Below, piece by piece: positions 16,498-25,816 of a DNA stretch of 64,000 nt. The stretch's first letter is position 1, and every line of letters starts with the position of its first letter. The DNA comes from Pyxidicoccus xibeiensis (GTDB lineage: Bacteria > Myxococcota > Myxococcia > Myxococcales > Myxococcaceae): the NCBI RefSeq assembly GCF_024198175.1, contig NZ_JAJVKV010000006.1, positions 310,001 through 374,000 of the forward strand. The letters are read 5' to 3'. The notes under the pieces were generated by a model that was given only the letters and a program-made list of their open reading frames with translations, made no database searches and had not been told where the DNA came from. A program made the translations under genes and the position numbers.

Positions 16498-17649
16498 TCA
16501 GAACATGTGTCGTCGCATGCTGATGTTCACCAGCAGGCCAATGCTGAGCATGACGGAGAGCATGGATGAGCCGCCGTAGCTCATCAGCGGCAGGGTGATA
16601 CCCGTCACGGGGAGCAGGCCGATGACCATGCCGATGTTCTCGAACACCTGCCAGAAGAGCATGGCCACGACGCCCACCGCGACGAAGGCGCCGAACCTGT
16701 CCCGGGCACTGAAGCCCACCCCCAGTCCGAAGATGAAGATGGCGCCATAGAGCACCAGCAGCACCACGCACATGATGAAGCCGTGCTCCTCGGCCCACAC
16801 GGAGAAGATGAAGTCCGTGTGCTGCTCCGGGAGGAAGCGCAGGCCCGTCTGGGTGCCCTCGCGCCAGCCCTTGCCGGAGACGCCGCCGCTGCCCACGGCA
16901 ATCTTCGACTGCGCGGCGTGGTAGCCGCTGCCGCGCAGGTCCGCCTCCGGGTCCAGCCAGCCGGAGATGCGCTGGCTCTGGTGCTTCTTCAGGTGGTGGC
17001 GGACGATGGTGGGCCGGGGCTCGGGCACGTCGCGCACGTAGTCGTTCCAGATGACGATGCCCGCGGCGAGCACGCCCGCCACCAGCGTGGCCACCAGGTA
17101 CCAGCGCACCTTGCCGAACAGGATGACGGTGAGCGACGACAGGCCAATCATCAGCGCGGTGCCCAGGTCCGGCTGCACCAGCACCAGCGCGAAGGGCACG
17201 AACACGACGAGCACCGGCTTCCACAGCCGCGCCAGGCCATAGGACGGCTCGTTGGGCCGGAAGTCGTCGTGGTAGACCTTGGCCAGCATCAGCACGACGC
17301 CAATCTTCATGAACTCCGCGGGCTGCAGGCGGAACGGGCCAATGACGAACCAGCTCTCCGCGCCCTTGGCGGTGTGGCCGAAGACGCGCAGCGCGAGCAG
17401 CGCCACGATGTTGGCGACGTAGATGGGCAGCGCCATGCGCTGAATCCACCGGTAGTCCACCAGGCACACCACCAGCACGGCCACCATGCCCACGCCCAGG
17501 TACAGGGCCTGGCTGGTCCACACGGGCGCGAGCGGCGGACGCGAGGCCGAGGCCAAGTTCCAGATGCCCAGGCCGCAGACCCCCAGCACACAGATGATGA
17601 GGCCCCAGGGAACGTGGGGCACCATGCGCCGCTCAATCCGCAGTTGCAC
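16498..17649 (-). CDS. rodA: RodA peptidoglycan glycosyltransferase (SEDS family)
   Basis: 383 residues with about ten membrane segments. SEDS-family polymerase that builds glycan strands during side-wall growth in partnership with PBP2. Typical family stretches are GAESWFVIGPFRLQPAE, VLVQPDLGTALMI, QTGLRFLPEQHTDFIFSVWAEE and the C-terminal GITLPLMSYGGSSML. The GTG start at 17649 overlaps the mrdA 3' end by 17 bp, with AGAGGA about nine bases upstream. Last gene of the mreC-mreD-mrdA-rodA operon. Confidence 0.96.
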   Translation of the reverse strand: MQLRIERRMVPHVPWGLIICVLGVCGLGIWNLASASRPPLAPVWTSQALYLGVGMVAVLVVCLVDYRWIQRMALPIYVANIVALLALRVFGHTAKGAESWFVIGPFRLQPAEFMKIGVVLMLAKVYHDDFRPNEPSYGLARLWKPVLVVFVPFALVLVQPDLGTALMIGLSSLTVILFGKVRWYLVATLVAGVLAAGIVIWNDYVRDVPEPRPTIVRHHLKKHQSQRISGWLDPEADLRGSGYHAAQSKIAVGSGGVSGKGWREGTQTGLRFLPEQHTDFIFSVWAEEHGFIMCVVLLVLYGAIFIFGLGVGFSARDRFGAFVAVGVVAMLFWQVFENIGMVIGLLPVTGITLPLMSYGGSSMLSVMLSIGLLVNISMRRHMF

Positions 17650-19669
17650 GCGTCTCGTCCTCTTCGTCTCCCGGCAGCTGCGCCGGAGGCAGCACGCCCC
17701 GCGTGAGCGCCGCTTCGTCCTGCGTCGGCGCGCGCGTCAGGGACGGCGTATAGGGCTGGTTGGGACGCGGCGGCGGCGCCGTGGCGTCCAGCTTCTTCAA
17801 GTCGAAGTACTTCTGGAAGACGGCCATGGCGGTGGGCGCCGCGTCGGCGCCGCCGTGGCCACCGTGCTCGTTGAGCACGACGATGGCGAGCTCCGGCTTG
17901 TCCGCCGGGGCGAAGCCCGCGAACCACGCGTGGTCGCGCTCGAAGAAGCTCATCTGGTGCGTCTTCAGGCGCACCGTGCCCAGGCGGGCCACCTGCGCGG
18001 TGCCCGTCTTGCCCGCGACCAGGACGTCCTTGTTGCTCATGCCATTCATGCGCGCGCGGTAGGCGGTGCCGCCCGGCTCCTCGGCCACCTTCACCAGGCC
18101 GTCAATCACCGCCTTGAGGTGCGCGGGGGGAATCTCCACCTTGCGCACCACCTCGGGCTTGAACTCCTCGACGACGTGGCCGTCCAGGTTCTCCAGCCGC
18201 TGCACCATCTGGGGCTTGTACAGGGTACCGCCGTTGGCGATGGCCGCGTACACCAGCGCCAGCTGCAGCGGCGTCACGTTGTTGTCGCCCTGGCCGATGG
18301 CGCTGTTGAGCGCCATGCCCTTGGTGTAGCCGCCCGGCGAGGCTTTGTCGTGGTACGTGCTGGTCGGCATGATGCCGGGCACCTCGGCCACCACGTTGAT
18401 GCCGGTGGGGCTGCCCAGGCCCAGCGCCTTGCCCATCTCGCCAATCGGGTCCAGGCCGATGGTGTCCGCCACCTTGTAGAACCAGGTGTCGCACGAGCTC
18501 TTCATGGCGGTGTAGCCGTCCACGTGCCCGTGGCCGGAGTCCTTGTGGCAGCGCCAGGTGCGCGCGCCCAGCCGGTAGCCGCCGGGGCAGTTGACGCCCG
18601 TCTCCGGACGGAAGGCGCCCGACTTGAAGGCGGCCAGCGCGGTGACGACCTTGAACGTGGAGCCCGGGCTGTAGTGCTCCGCGGCCACGCGGTTGATCAT
18701 CGGCTCGAGAGGGTCTCTCGAGAGCAGCGCCATCTGCGCGGGCGTCACGCGGCCGGTGAGCAGGTTGGGGTCGAACCCCGGCCGGGACACCAGCGCCCGG
18801 ATGAAGCCCGTCCGCACGTCGATGGCCACCACCGCGCCCGTCACGCCCGGGAAGGCGCGCTCCGCCTCCTCCTGCAGCCGCATGTCGATGGAGAGCACCA
18901 GGTTGCTGCCCGCCTTGGGCTGCACCACGGCGTTGTCGCCCAGCTTGACGTTGAGCTCGTCAATCGTCTGGCCGCGCGCGTTCACCACTTCCTTGCGCAC
19001 GCCGTCCTGGCCGCGCAGCCGCTGCTCGAAGTAGCGCTCCAGGCCGCGCCGGCCGATGTAGTCGCCCAGGGCGTACTTCGAGCCGTCGGCGGTGAGCCGC
19101 TCCAGCTCCTCCTGGGTGATTTCGTTCATGTAGCCCAGCACGTGCGACAGCACGGTGTTGGTGCGGTAGTGGCGGTGCGGCACCGGCGCCACCTCGACAC
19201 CGTCCAGGATGTCGCGCCGGGCGGCGAGCCGGTCGTACTCGTCACGCGTGAGGTCCACGCGCACCGGCACCGGCTGGAAGGGCGCGTTGCGCCGCCCCAT
19301 GCGCACCATGTCCTCCACCTTCTTGCGCTGGTCGGCGTCCCACTGGAGCAGCTCCGCCAGCCGGGGGATGACCTGCTCGAAGCAGTTGGTGCAGAAGGCC
19401 GGGGTGACGACGGCGTCGAAGGAGGGCCGGCTGTCCACCAGGATGGTGCCGCGCGCGTCCTTGATGACGCCGCGGTCGGCGCGCAGGCGCACCTCCTTCA
19501 CGAAGTTCGCCACGCTCTTGGCGGCGTACTCCTCGTGCCGGATGATCTGCAGCCGGTAGAGCTGGATGGCAATCATGCCCAGGCCCAGCGACATGGCGAG
19601 GCCCAGCCACAGGAAGCGCCGCTTCAGCTCGCGGCCCGGCGTCGTGTTGCCCAGCGTGGGAGGCGTCAC
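17633..19669 (-). CDS. mrdA: Penicillin-binding protein 2 (elongation transpeptidase)
   Basis: 678 residues. One N-terminal membrane anchor (WLGLAMSLGLGMIAIQLY), a pedestal region, then the transpeptidase domain. The active-site Ser is in SPGSTFK, the second motif is SSCD, and the third is KTGTAQ. Cross-links peptidoglycan in the periplasm during cell elongation, in complex with RodA. A Cys pair (CTNC) in the pedestal is unusual to my eye. The last 45 residues are a Pro/Thr-rich and acidic extension. GTG 19669 overlaps the mreD stop as GTGA. Confidence 0.96.
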   Translation of the reverse strand: MTPPTLGNTTPGRELKRRFLWLGLAMSLGLGMIAIQLYRLQIIRHEEYAAKSVANFVKEVRLRADRGVIKDARGTILVDSRPSFDAVVTPAFCTNCFEQVIPRLAELLQWDADQRKKVEDMVRMGRRNAPFQPVPVRVDLTRDEYDRLAARRDILDGVEVAPVPHRHYRTNTVLSHVLGYMNEITQEELERLTADGSKYALGDYIGRRGLERYFEQRLRGQDGVRKEVVNARGQTIDELNVKLGDNAVVQPKAGSNLVLSIDMRLQEEAERAFPGVTGAVVAIDVRTGFIRALVSRPGFDPNLLTGRVTPAQMALLSRDPLEPMINRVAAEHYSPGSTFKVVTALAAFKSGAFRPETGVNCPGGYRLGARTWRCHKDSGHGHVDGYTAMKSSCDTWFYKVADTIGLDPIGEMGKALGLGSPTGINVVAEVPGIMPTSTYHDKASPGGYTKGMALNSAIGQGDNNVTPLQLALVYAAIANGGTLYKPQMVQRLENLDGHVVEEFKPEVVRKVEIPPAHLKAVIDGLVKVAEEPGGTAYRARMNGMSNKDVLVAGKTGTAQVARLGTVRLKTHQMSFFERDHAWFAGFAPADKPELAIVVLNEHGGHGGADAAPTAMAVFQKYFDLKKLDATAPPPRPNQPYTPSLTRAPTQDEAALTRGVLPPAQLPGDEEDETRATAD

Positions 19670-20166
19670 CGCAGCAACCCCGCCTGGCGTTCCTGGCTCG
19701 CCTCGAAGCGCCGCAGCAGCGGGAAGAGCGCCAGCGCGGCGGCGCCCGTGAGGACCACCTGCAGCGGCATGCCCGCCAGCTGCGAGCCCATGCTGCCGTC
19801 CTTCACCGTCAGCCAGGTGAAGAAGGACGCCAGGAGCCCGTGCCCCAGGTCCGCGCCCATGGCGAACAGGGCGAAGGACAGCGCGCCGCGCACGTCCACG
19901 AAGGTGGCGACCAGCCGCCCCACCAGGAAGGTGAAGACGGCCAGGAAGGTGAACAGCCCCGTGGGCTGGCCACTCATGAGGTCCAGCAGGTAGCCCACCG
20001 CGAAGGCGGAGAAGGCACCTTCCAGCAGCGTGGCGCGCAGGGCCAGGAACGCCACCAGGACCACGGTGACGTCAATGCGGCCGAGCACCAGGCCGGCCTG
20101 CTTCACGACGACGGACTCCAGCGTGAGCAGCGCCAGCGCGAGGCCCACGGTCACCAGGAACTTCAT
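19666..20166 (-). CDS. mreD: Rod shape-determining protein MreD
   Basis: 166 residues with about five membrane segments (LVTVGLALALLTLESVVV, VTVVLVAFLALRATLL, LFTFLAVFTFLVGRL and others). Inner-membrane part of the elongation complex. Sequence conservation in MreD is low; the call rests on size, hydrophobicity and its place between mreC and mrdA. The ATG overlaps the mreC stop as ATGA. Confidence 0.92.
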   Translation of the reverse strand: MKFLVTVGLALALLTLESVVVKQAGLVLGRIDVTVVLVAFLALRATLLEGAFSAFAVGYLLDLMSGQPTGLFTFLAVFTFLVGRLVATFVDVRGALSFALFAMGADLGHGLLASFFTWLTVKDGSMGSQLAGMPLQVVLTGAAALALFPLLRRFEASQERQAGLLR

Positions 20167-21023
20167 TTAGACGCGCCCTCCGCGGTGCTGCCCGGCGCCA
20201 TGGCGCTGTAGGGATTGCCCACCACCAACACCTCTTCCAGCTTGCTCGTATCCACCGCCGGCACGATGTCCGCACCCTGGAACATGCCGTGCTCCTTCTT
20301 CTCTAGATTCGTCACCCGGCCCACCACCATGCCGGGCGGGTAGATGCCGTCCGTGCCCGCGGTGATGATGAGGTCTCCGTCCTCGATGTCCTCGGTGCGC
20401 AGCATGTTCTCCAGCTTGAGCGGCCCGGCCCCCGTCCCCGCCGCGGTGCCGCGCGCCCGCGAGCGCTGCACCCGCACCGCCACCCGGCTCTGCTGGTCCG
20501 TCACCAGCGCCACGTCCGCGTAGCCGCCCGTCGCGCGGATGACCTGCCCCACGATTCCGTCCGGCGTCACCACGGACATGCCGCGGAACACGCCGTCCTT
20601 CTCACCACTGCTGATGCGCACCGACAGGAGCTTCGCCACCGGATTGACTCCCACCACCCGCGCCGGAATCTCCGGCCCCGCCGCCGTCTCCGCGTAGCCC
20701 AAGAGCTTGCGCAGCCGCTCGTTCTCCGTGCGCGACTCGCCCAGCGACTGCACCGCCGCGCGCAGCTGGAGGTTCTCCAAGCGCAGCGCGTCATTCTCCT
20801 GCCTCACCCCGCGCAGGTCCATATAGCCGCGCACGGCGGCCACCGAGCCCTCAATCGTCGTGGTGAGCGCCTGCTGGACGGGCGAGGACACGGCGATGAC
20901 GGCCCGGTCCAAGGGGTTGGGGTCTCTGCCCTTGCGGCCGCTGAGCAGGAAGGCGAGCAGCGGGTAGAGCAGCAGGACGCCCACGATGAGGGGGCGGCGG
21001 TACCGCTTGAGGAGCGACAGCAA
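20163..21023 (-). CDS. mreC: Rod shape-determining protein MreC
   Basis: 286 residues if TTG 21023 is the start; the frame is open to 21161 but residues before the basic cap (LKRYRRPL) look non-coding. No clear ribosome site is visible, so the start is uncertain. One membrane segment (IVGVLLLYPLLAFLL) is followed by a coiled coil (QENDALRLENLQLRAAV) and the MreC beta domains (ARVVGVNP, VVTPDGIVGQVI, DGDLIITAGTDGIYPPGM). It scaffolds the elongation machinery from the periplasm. First gene of the mreC-mreD-mrdA-rodA operon; mreB is not adjacent. Confidence 0.93.
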   Translation of the reverse strand: MLSLLKRYRRPLIVGVLLLYPLLAFLLSGRKGRDPNPLDRAVIAVSSPVQQALTTTIEGSVAAVRGYMDLRGVRQENDALRLENLQLRAAVQSLGESRTENERLRKLLGYAETAAGPEIPARVVGVNPVAKLLSVRISSGEKDGVFRGMSVVTPDGIVGQVIRATGGYADVALVTDQQSRVAVRVQRSRARGTAAGTGAGPLKLENMLRTEDIEDGDLIITAGTDGIYPPGMVVGRVTNLEKKEHGMFQGADIVPAVDTSKLEEVLVVGNPYSAMAPGSTAEGASK

Positions 21024-21097
21024 GGGGCGTGGGTCCCGGGGTGGAAGGGGGGAGGAGCGGGCGGGGAGGGAGCGGCTAAGGTCTCTGAATCGCTTGC

Positions 21098-21127
21098 ATT
21101 TTCCGGTGCGTTGTCCTAGGCAGTCAA
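21098..21127 (-). promoter_or_regulatory. Candidate promoter of the mreC operon
   Basis: On the minus strand TTGACT (21122-21127), an 18-base spacer and GAAAAT (21098-21103). This would give a leader of about 70 bases before TTG 21023. It lies in the divergent gap with the PpiD-like gene. Confidence 0.35.
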
Positions 21128-21244
21128 GGCCCTGCGTCGGTGGTGGACGAAGCTCCACCACCCACCGGCCGGGCTACCAACAACACCGCGTCGCGAGTCC
21201 TTCCGCACGGCTTTCTCGGCGCGTTTGCCCTCGAAGTGACGACA

Positions 21245-22816
21245 ATGGACGGTCTGAATCCCCGGAAGGTCTTCTCCCTGCTGTTCATCATCGCCATCGC
21301 GGTGGTGTTCACGCTGTCGTTCGGGCCGGGCAGCAGCGGCTTCAGCGGCACGGGCACGGCGGTGACGGCACCTGGCTCGGTGGCCACGGTCAACGGCAAG
21401 GAAATCCCGCTGCGTGACTTCGCCACCGCATGGGCCCGGCAGATGAACTTCCTGCGCTCGCAGGGAAGCCCCATCCCCGAGTCCATCGCCCGGCAGTTCG
21501 GCATGCACAACCAGGTGCTCGACCGCCTGGTCAACACCGAGCTGCTCGCCCAGGCGGCCGAGCGCCACGGCATCACCGCCTCGGACGAGGAGCTGCGCAA
21601 GCTCATCCACCAGAACCCGGACTTCCACAACAAGGAAGGCCAGTTCGACCTGGAGCGCTACAAGCAGGTGCTGCGCGACTTCTACCGGAAGACGCCGCCG
21701 GACTTCGAGCAGGAGCTGCGCCGCCAGCTGGCCGCCCAGAAGATGCTGGACGTGGTGCGCGCCAATGCCGTGGTGTCGGATGACGAGGTGAAGGCCCGGT
21801 ACGAGAAGCAGGGCAACCAGGCCAAGGTCGTCTTCGCGCGCTTTCTGCCCACCATGTACGCGGACAAGGTGCCGGCGCCCACCGCCGCCCAGCTCGCGGA
21901 GTGGAAGAAGGCGCACGAGAAGGAGATCAAGGACTACTTCGAGGCCAACCGCTTCGTGTACCAGCAGCCCGAGCGCATCCGCGCGAAGCAGGTGCTGGTG
22001 AAGCTGGCCCCGGACGCCACCGCCGAGCAGAAGGCCGAGGCGAAGAAGAAGGCCGAGGCGCTGCGCAAGGAGATTGAAGGCGGCAAGGACTTCGCCGCCG
22101 TGGCGCGCGAGAGCAGCGAGGACCCGGGCAGCAAGGCGCGCGGTGGCGACCTGGGCTGGGTGGAGCGCGGCAGCTGGGAGCCGGTGCTGGCGGACGCGGC
22201 CTTCGCCCTCAAGGCGGGCGAGCTGACGCAGCCGGTGGAGACGAAGTTCGGCGTGCACCTGGTGAAGGTGGAGGAGAAGCAGGCCGCCCAGGACAAGAAG
22301 CTGGAGGACGTCTCGGACGAGATTGCCACCACGCTCTACAAGCAGGAGCGCGCCAAGGAGCTGGCGAAGGCCGAGGCCGACAAGGCGCTGGCGTCCGTGA
22401 AGGGCGGCAAGGGCCTGAAGGAGCTGTTCCCCGCGGAGAAGGAGCAGCCGGCGCTGCTGCGCTTCGAGACGGAGACGCGGCCGGAGGCGGTGGAGACGGA
22501 CAGCTTCACGGCCGAGGGTGAGGCGGTGCCGCACCTGGGCCCCGCGCCCGCGGTGGTGAAGGCGGCCTTCGCGGCCAACGGCCCGCAGGTGCTGGACCAG
22601 GCCTTCCCGGTGGGCGAGGGCTTCGTGGTGGCGCAGGTGGTGGAGCGCCAGAAGCCGGACGACGCGGGCTTCGAGAAGCGCAAGGACGAGCTGCGCGGCC
22701 AGGCCAGCCAGGCCAAGCAGATTGAGCTGACGGAGTCCTTCCTCAAGGCGCTCAAGGAGCAGGGCAGCGTGGTGACCAACACCGAGGCCATCGACTCCGT
22801 GGTGGGCACCGGGTGA
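21245..22816 (+). CDS. PpiD/SurA-like periplasmic peptidyl-prolyl isomerase, membrane anchored
   Basis: 523 residues from ATG 21245, which gives the basic start MDGLNPRKVF and one N-terminal membrane helix (SLLFIIAIAVVFTLSF), as in PpiD. A SurA/PpiD chaperone N-domain follows (VNGKEIPLRDFATAWARQM, VLDRLVNTELLAQAAERHGI). A parvulin rotamase domain sits at about residues 235-345, with IRAKQVLVK, DFAAVARESSEDPGSKARGGDLGWVERG and KFGVHLVKV. A second, more diverged helical and rotamase-like region completes it. It helps fold secreted and outer-membrane proteins. The leader contains a 9-bp perfect hairpin (21139-21162). An intrinsic terminator follows the gene, so it is monocistronic. Confidence 0.88.
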   Translation: MDGLNPRKVFSLLFIIAIAVVFTLSFGPGSSGFSGTGTAVTAPGSVATVNGKEIPLRDFATAWARQMNFLRSQGSPIPESIARQFGMHNQVLDRLVNTELLAQAAERHGITASDEELRKLIHQNPDFHNKEGQFDLERYKQVLRDFYRKTPPDFEQELRRQLAAQKMLDVVRANAVVSDDEVKARYEKQGNQAKVVFARFLPTMYADKVPAPTAAQLAEWKKAHEKEIKDYFEANRFVYQQPERIRAKQVLVKLAPDATAEQKAEAKKKAEALRKEIEGGKDFAAVARESSEDPGSKARGGDLGWVERGSWEPVLADAAFALKAGELTQPVETKFGVHLVKVEEKQAAQDKKLEDVSDEIATTLYKQERAKELAKAEADKALASVKGGKGLKELFPAEKEQPALLRFETETRPEAVETDSFTAEGEAVPHLGPAPAVVKAAFAANGPQVLDQAFPVGEGFVVAQVVERQKPDDAGFEKRKDELRGQASQAKQIELTESFLKALKEQGSVVTNTEAIDSVVGTG

Positions 22817-22845
22817 TTCCGCGCTGACACGCGGGTTGCCCCACG

Positions 22846-22890
22846 AGGGCCGGGCCGAGGGTGCTCCCCTCCCCGGCCCTTCGCTTTTTT
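22846..22890 (+). terminator. Intrinsic terminator of the PpiD-like gene
   Basis: AGGGCCGGG (22846-22854) pairs with CCCGGCCCT (22872-22880) and is followed by TCGC and a run of six T (22885-22890). This is the clearest textbook rho-independent terminator in the window. Confidence 0.8.
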
Positions 22891-22895
22891 CAGCC

Positions 22896-23984
22896 TCAGC
22901 GCGCGGGGAAGTCGGAGGAGCCGGTGTCCGGCGTGGTGGGCACGGCGATGCTGACGCCGTCCCGGCCGCGGGCCTTGGCCGCGTACATGGCGAAGTCCGC
23001 GGCGCGGATGAGGTCCAGCGCGGACATGGCGTGATCCGGGAAGGTGGCCACGCCGACGCTGGCGGTGAGGCGCGCGTCCAGGCCGTGCTCCTGCAGGAAG
23101 CTGCGCCCGCGGAAGGACTCACAGATGCGCTGGCCGATGACGGTGGCCCCCTCCAGGTCCGTCTCCACCAGCAGCATGGCGAACTCGTCACCGCCATAGC
23201 GGAAGACGGCGTCCAGGTTCTGCCGCCCCAGGGCGATGAGGACGTCCCCCACCTCCTTCAGGGCGGCGCTGCCCATCAGGTGCCCGTGGGTGTCGTTGAT
23301 GCTCTTGAAGTGGTCCAGGTCCAGGAAGACGAGCGACAGCGGGTGGCTGAAGCGCGCCGCGCGCTTCACCTCGTGGTCCAGCAGCGCGCGCAGGTGCCGG
23401 GCGTTGTAGCAGCCGGTGTGCTCGTCGGTAATCGTGAGCTCCTGCACCCGGCGGAAGTTGCGCGCGTTCTCAATCGCAATGGCCGCGTAGTCCGCGATGG
23501 CGGTGAGGGTGGTGAGGTCCTCGTTGGTGAAGGGCGGGTCCGCGGGGCCGTTGACCAGCTCGATGATGCCCAGCACCCGGCCCCGGGCCAGCAGGGGCAC
23601 CGCGAGGATGGAGCGGGTGTGGAAGGCGGAGGCCTCGTCGAAGCGCGGGGAGAAGCTGGGGTCTCCCCCCACGTCATGGACGAGCCGGGCGACGCCGGAG
23701 GTGAAGACGGCGCCGGCGATGCCCTCGCCGGGGTTGAGCTGGAGCCCCTTGAGGACCTCCGCCCCGTCGCCCACCGCGATTTCGAAGTAGAGCTTCCCGG
23801 TGCGCTCGTCCTGGAGGATGAGCGACCAGTTGCGGGGCAGCAGCAGGCTGCTGACCTTCTGCATCACCAGCGCCAGCACCTCGCGCAGCTCCAGCGTCGA
23901 GGTCAGCGCCTTGGCCATCTCGTTGTAAGCGGCCAGCTGCTGCACCGTCCGCTTCATGGCCGACAGGAGGTCTGCGGGCTTCAT
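22896..23984 (-). CDS. GAF-GGDEF diguanylate cyclase
   Basis: 362 residues, no membrane segment. Residues 25-170 form a GAF sensor domain ([31 protein letters not shown]). A GGDEF domain follows, with [18 protein letters not shown] for GTP and metal and the intact signature RYGGDEF. It should make c-di-GMP from two GTP. The inhibitory I-site RxxD, expected five residues before GGDEF, reads QNLD, so product feedback inhibition is probably absent or altered. A PilZ receptor protein is encoded about 6.5 kb away, but nothing ties them together. GAF ligand unknown. Lone gene; the stop lies close to the terminator of the convergent PpiD-like gene. Confidence 0.92.
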   Translation of the reverse strand: MKPADLLSAMKRTVQQLAAYNEMAKALTSTLELREVLALVMQKVSSLLLPRNWSLILQDERTGKLYFEIAVGDGAEVLKGLQLNPGEGIAGAVFTSGVARLVHDVGGDPSFSPRFDEASAFHTRSILAVPLLARGRVLGIIELVNGPADPPFTNEDLTTLTAIADYAAIAIENARNFRRVQELTITDEHTGCYNARHLRALLDHEVKRAARFSHPLSLVFLDLDHFKSINDTHGHLMGSAALKEVGDVLIALGRQNLDAVFRYGGDEFAMLLVETDLEGATVIGQRICESFRGRSFLQEHGLDARLTASVGVATFPDHAMSALDLIRAADFAMYAAKARGRDGVSIAVPTTPDTGSSDFPAR

Positions 23985-24037
23985 CCGTAGAGTCCACTCC
24001 GAGGCGCAAGTCTGCTAAGGCCGCACCGAGCCGTCAC

Positions 24038-24634
24038 ATGCACACCCTATCGGAAGAAACGCCGCTCGTCCTGGCTTCCGCGTCGCCCCGGCGCAGGGAG
24101 TTGCTCTCACAGCTGGGTCTCACTTTCACAGTCTCCGCGGCGGACATCGACGAGACGCCCCACCCGGGGGAGCTCCCGGAGGCGTACGTCCTGAGGCTCG
24201 CCCGCCAGAAGGCCCGTGCGGTGGCGGCCCGCCATCCGGCCGCCTGGGTGCTCGCCGCGGACACCACCGTGGTGCTGGGCCCGGAGCTGCTCGGCAAGCC
24301 CCGGGACGCCGAGGAGGCCAGGGCCATGCTCTCCCGCCTGTCCGGCCGCACGCACGAGGTCCACACCGGCGTGGCACTGGCCGGCCGCCATGACGAGGCG
24401 CTGGTGGTGCGCACCCGCGTGACTTTCAGGAACCTGAGCCCGGGCGAGATTGCCTGGTACGCGGGCACCGGCGAGCCCCTCGACAAGGCCGGCGCCTACG
24501 CAGTCCAGGGCCGCGGTGGTTTTCTCGTGGCGGCGGTGGACGGCAGCCCCACCAATGTCATCGGCCTGCCGCTGGGCGAGACGCTGGCGTTGCTCGAGCG
24601 CGCCGGGGTGCCGCTGCCGTGGAGGGCGTCATGA
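24038..24634 (+). CDS. maf: Maf-family nucleotide pyrophosphatase
   Basis: 198 residues. [10 protein letters not shown] at the N-terminus is the Maf signature; the catalytic Asp lies in [11 protein letters not shown], and [13 protein letters not shown] plus [10 protein letters not shown] are conserved. The family hydrolyses dTTP, UTP or modified nucleotides to monophosphates and pyrophosphate, cleansing the pool; it is also linked to septum inhibition in some bacteria. The stop overlaps the next start as ATGA, so the two genes are coupled. Confidence 0.93.
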   Translation: MHTLSEETPLVLASASPRRRELLSQLGLTFTVSAADIDETPHPGELPEAYVLRLARQKARAVAARHPAAWVLAADTTVVLGPELLGKPRDAEEARAMLSRLSGRTHEVHTGVALAGRHDEALVVRTRVTFRNLSPGEIAWYAGTGEPLDKAGAYAVQGRGGFLVAAVDGSPTNVIGLPLGETLALLERAGVPLPWRAS

Positions 24635-25296
24635 GCGTGGCGGAGCGGCTGGCGGCGGTGCGGGAGCGGGTGGCGGCGGCGTGCGCGCGCGCCGGGCGGC
24701 CGGTGGAGTCGGTGACGCTGGTGGCGGTGTCGAAGCTGAAGCCGGCGGCGCTGATCCGCGAGGCGTACGCCGCGGGCCAGCGCGACTTCGGGGAGAACTA
24801 CGCGCAGGAGCTGCGGGACAAGGCCGCGGAGCTGGCGGACCTGGAGGGCCTGCGCTGGCATGCCATCGGCGCGCTGCAGACGAACAAGGTGAAGTACGTG
24901 GCGCGCGTGGCCGGCGCCTTCCATGCGCTGGACAGGCTGGAGGTGGCCCGCGAGCTGTCGAAGCGGCGCGAGGGCGCGGCCCCCCTGCCCTGCTACGTCG
25001 AGGTCAACGTGGGCGGCGAGGCCACCAAGAGCGGCCTGGAGCCCTCGGCGCTCGGGGCCTTCCTGGAGGCGGCGCGCGCCCTGCCCAACCTCCAGCTGGT
25101 GGGGCTCATGTCGCTGCCGCCCCCCACGGAGGACGAGGCGCGCGCGCGCGGCGACTTCCAGACGCTGCGCGAGCTGGCGCGGGCGCACGGCCTGCCCGCG
25201 CTGTCCATGGGCACCACGCACGACTTCGAGCTGGCCATCCAGGAAGGGGCCACCGTCATCCGCGTGGGCACCGCCATCTTCGGCGAGCGCACGTGA
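24631..25296 (+). CDS. YggS/PLPBP-family pyridoxal phosphate homeostasis protein
   Basis: 221 residues from ATG 24631 (GGAGG six bases upstream, ATGA overlap with maf). LVAVSKLKP contains the PLP-binding Lys; [33 protein letters not shown] and GLMSLPPP follow in the usual order, and the C-terminus has GTAIFGER. It is a single-domain alanine-racemase-fold protein with no known enzyme activity that buffers cellular PLP. The usual MGMSxD motif reads MGTTHD here, a mild departure. Cytoplasmic. Confidence 0.93.
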   Translation: MSVAERLAAVRERVAAACARAGRPVESVTLVAVSKLKPAALIREAYAAGQRDFGENYAQELRDKAAELADLEGLRWHAIGALQTNKVKYVARVAGAFHALDRLEVARELSKRREGAAPLPCYVEVNVGGEATKSGLEPSALGAFLEAARALPNLQLVGLMSLPPPTEDEARARGDFQTLRELARAHGLPALSMGTTHDFELAIQEGATVIRVGTAIFGERT

Positions 25297-25312
25297 GCCC
25301 GGGCGCGGGGCG

Positions 25313-25531
25313 CTACACCTCCTTGAACTTCACCCGGCCCTCCATGCTGATGGAGACCTTGAACTCCGTGCCGCAGTAGTGGCAGCGAATCTCCTCGCCG
25401 TGGGCAGGGGACTCGTGCAGCGGGTTGTTGGCGTTGCAGGACGGACAGTCGAAGTCCTTGAGGGCCTTGCCGCCCCCGCCCTTGGACTCCTTCTCCGAGT
25501 CATCGTCGAAATCGTAGCTGCTGCCGGACAT
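25313..25531 (-). CDS. Small zinc-ribbon protein
   Basis: 72 residues. An acidic, Gly-rich N-terminus (YDFDDDSEKESKGGGGK) is followed by CPSC and, 21 residues later, CHYC, forming a four-Cys zinc ribbon (PSCNANNP and CGTEFKV). This resembles MJ0042-like or zinc-ribbon adaptor domains. Function unknown; such proteins often bind nucleic acid or protein partners. Convergent with the yggS-like gene, 16 bp away. Confidence 0.75.
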   Translation of the reverse strand: MSGSSYDFDDDSEKESKGGGGKALKDFDCPSCNANNPLHESPAHGEEIRCHYCGTEFKVSISMEGRVKFKEV

Positions 25532-25816
25532 GGGAACCTCCGGGCGCGAAGGCTACCAGCCATGTCGGCGGCTGGACACCTCGGGGCGCATGGAGGGCAG
25601 CCGGGCGTGGCGGGGGGAGGCGCGCGCTGTCGGCCGGGCGTGCGAAAGTGTGTCCCCCGCGACACCCACGAGGCCCCTCGTGGAGGGAGCAGGTAGGCTT
25701 TGAATGCCTGCTGTCCAGGCGCGTCCATGGAAATGCAGGACGGCGGGAATGGTTCGGGGCGGGGCCTGGCGAGAAGCGTCCAGGCTCCTTAACTTCCAAG
25801 CGAGGGAGCTCACTCG
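25532..25816. other. Intergenic stretch with one hairpin
   Basis: 285 bp between the divergent zinc-ribbon and DUF3108 genes. Third-position bias disappears and I see no gene. A hairpin CCACGAGG/CCTCGTGG lies at 25666-25683. GAGGGAG about nine bases ahead of 25817 is the ribosome site of the DUF3108 gene. Confidence 0.5.
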
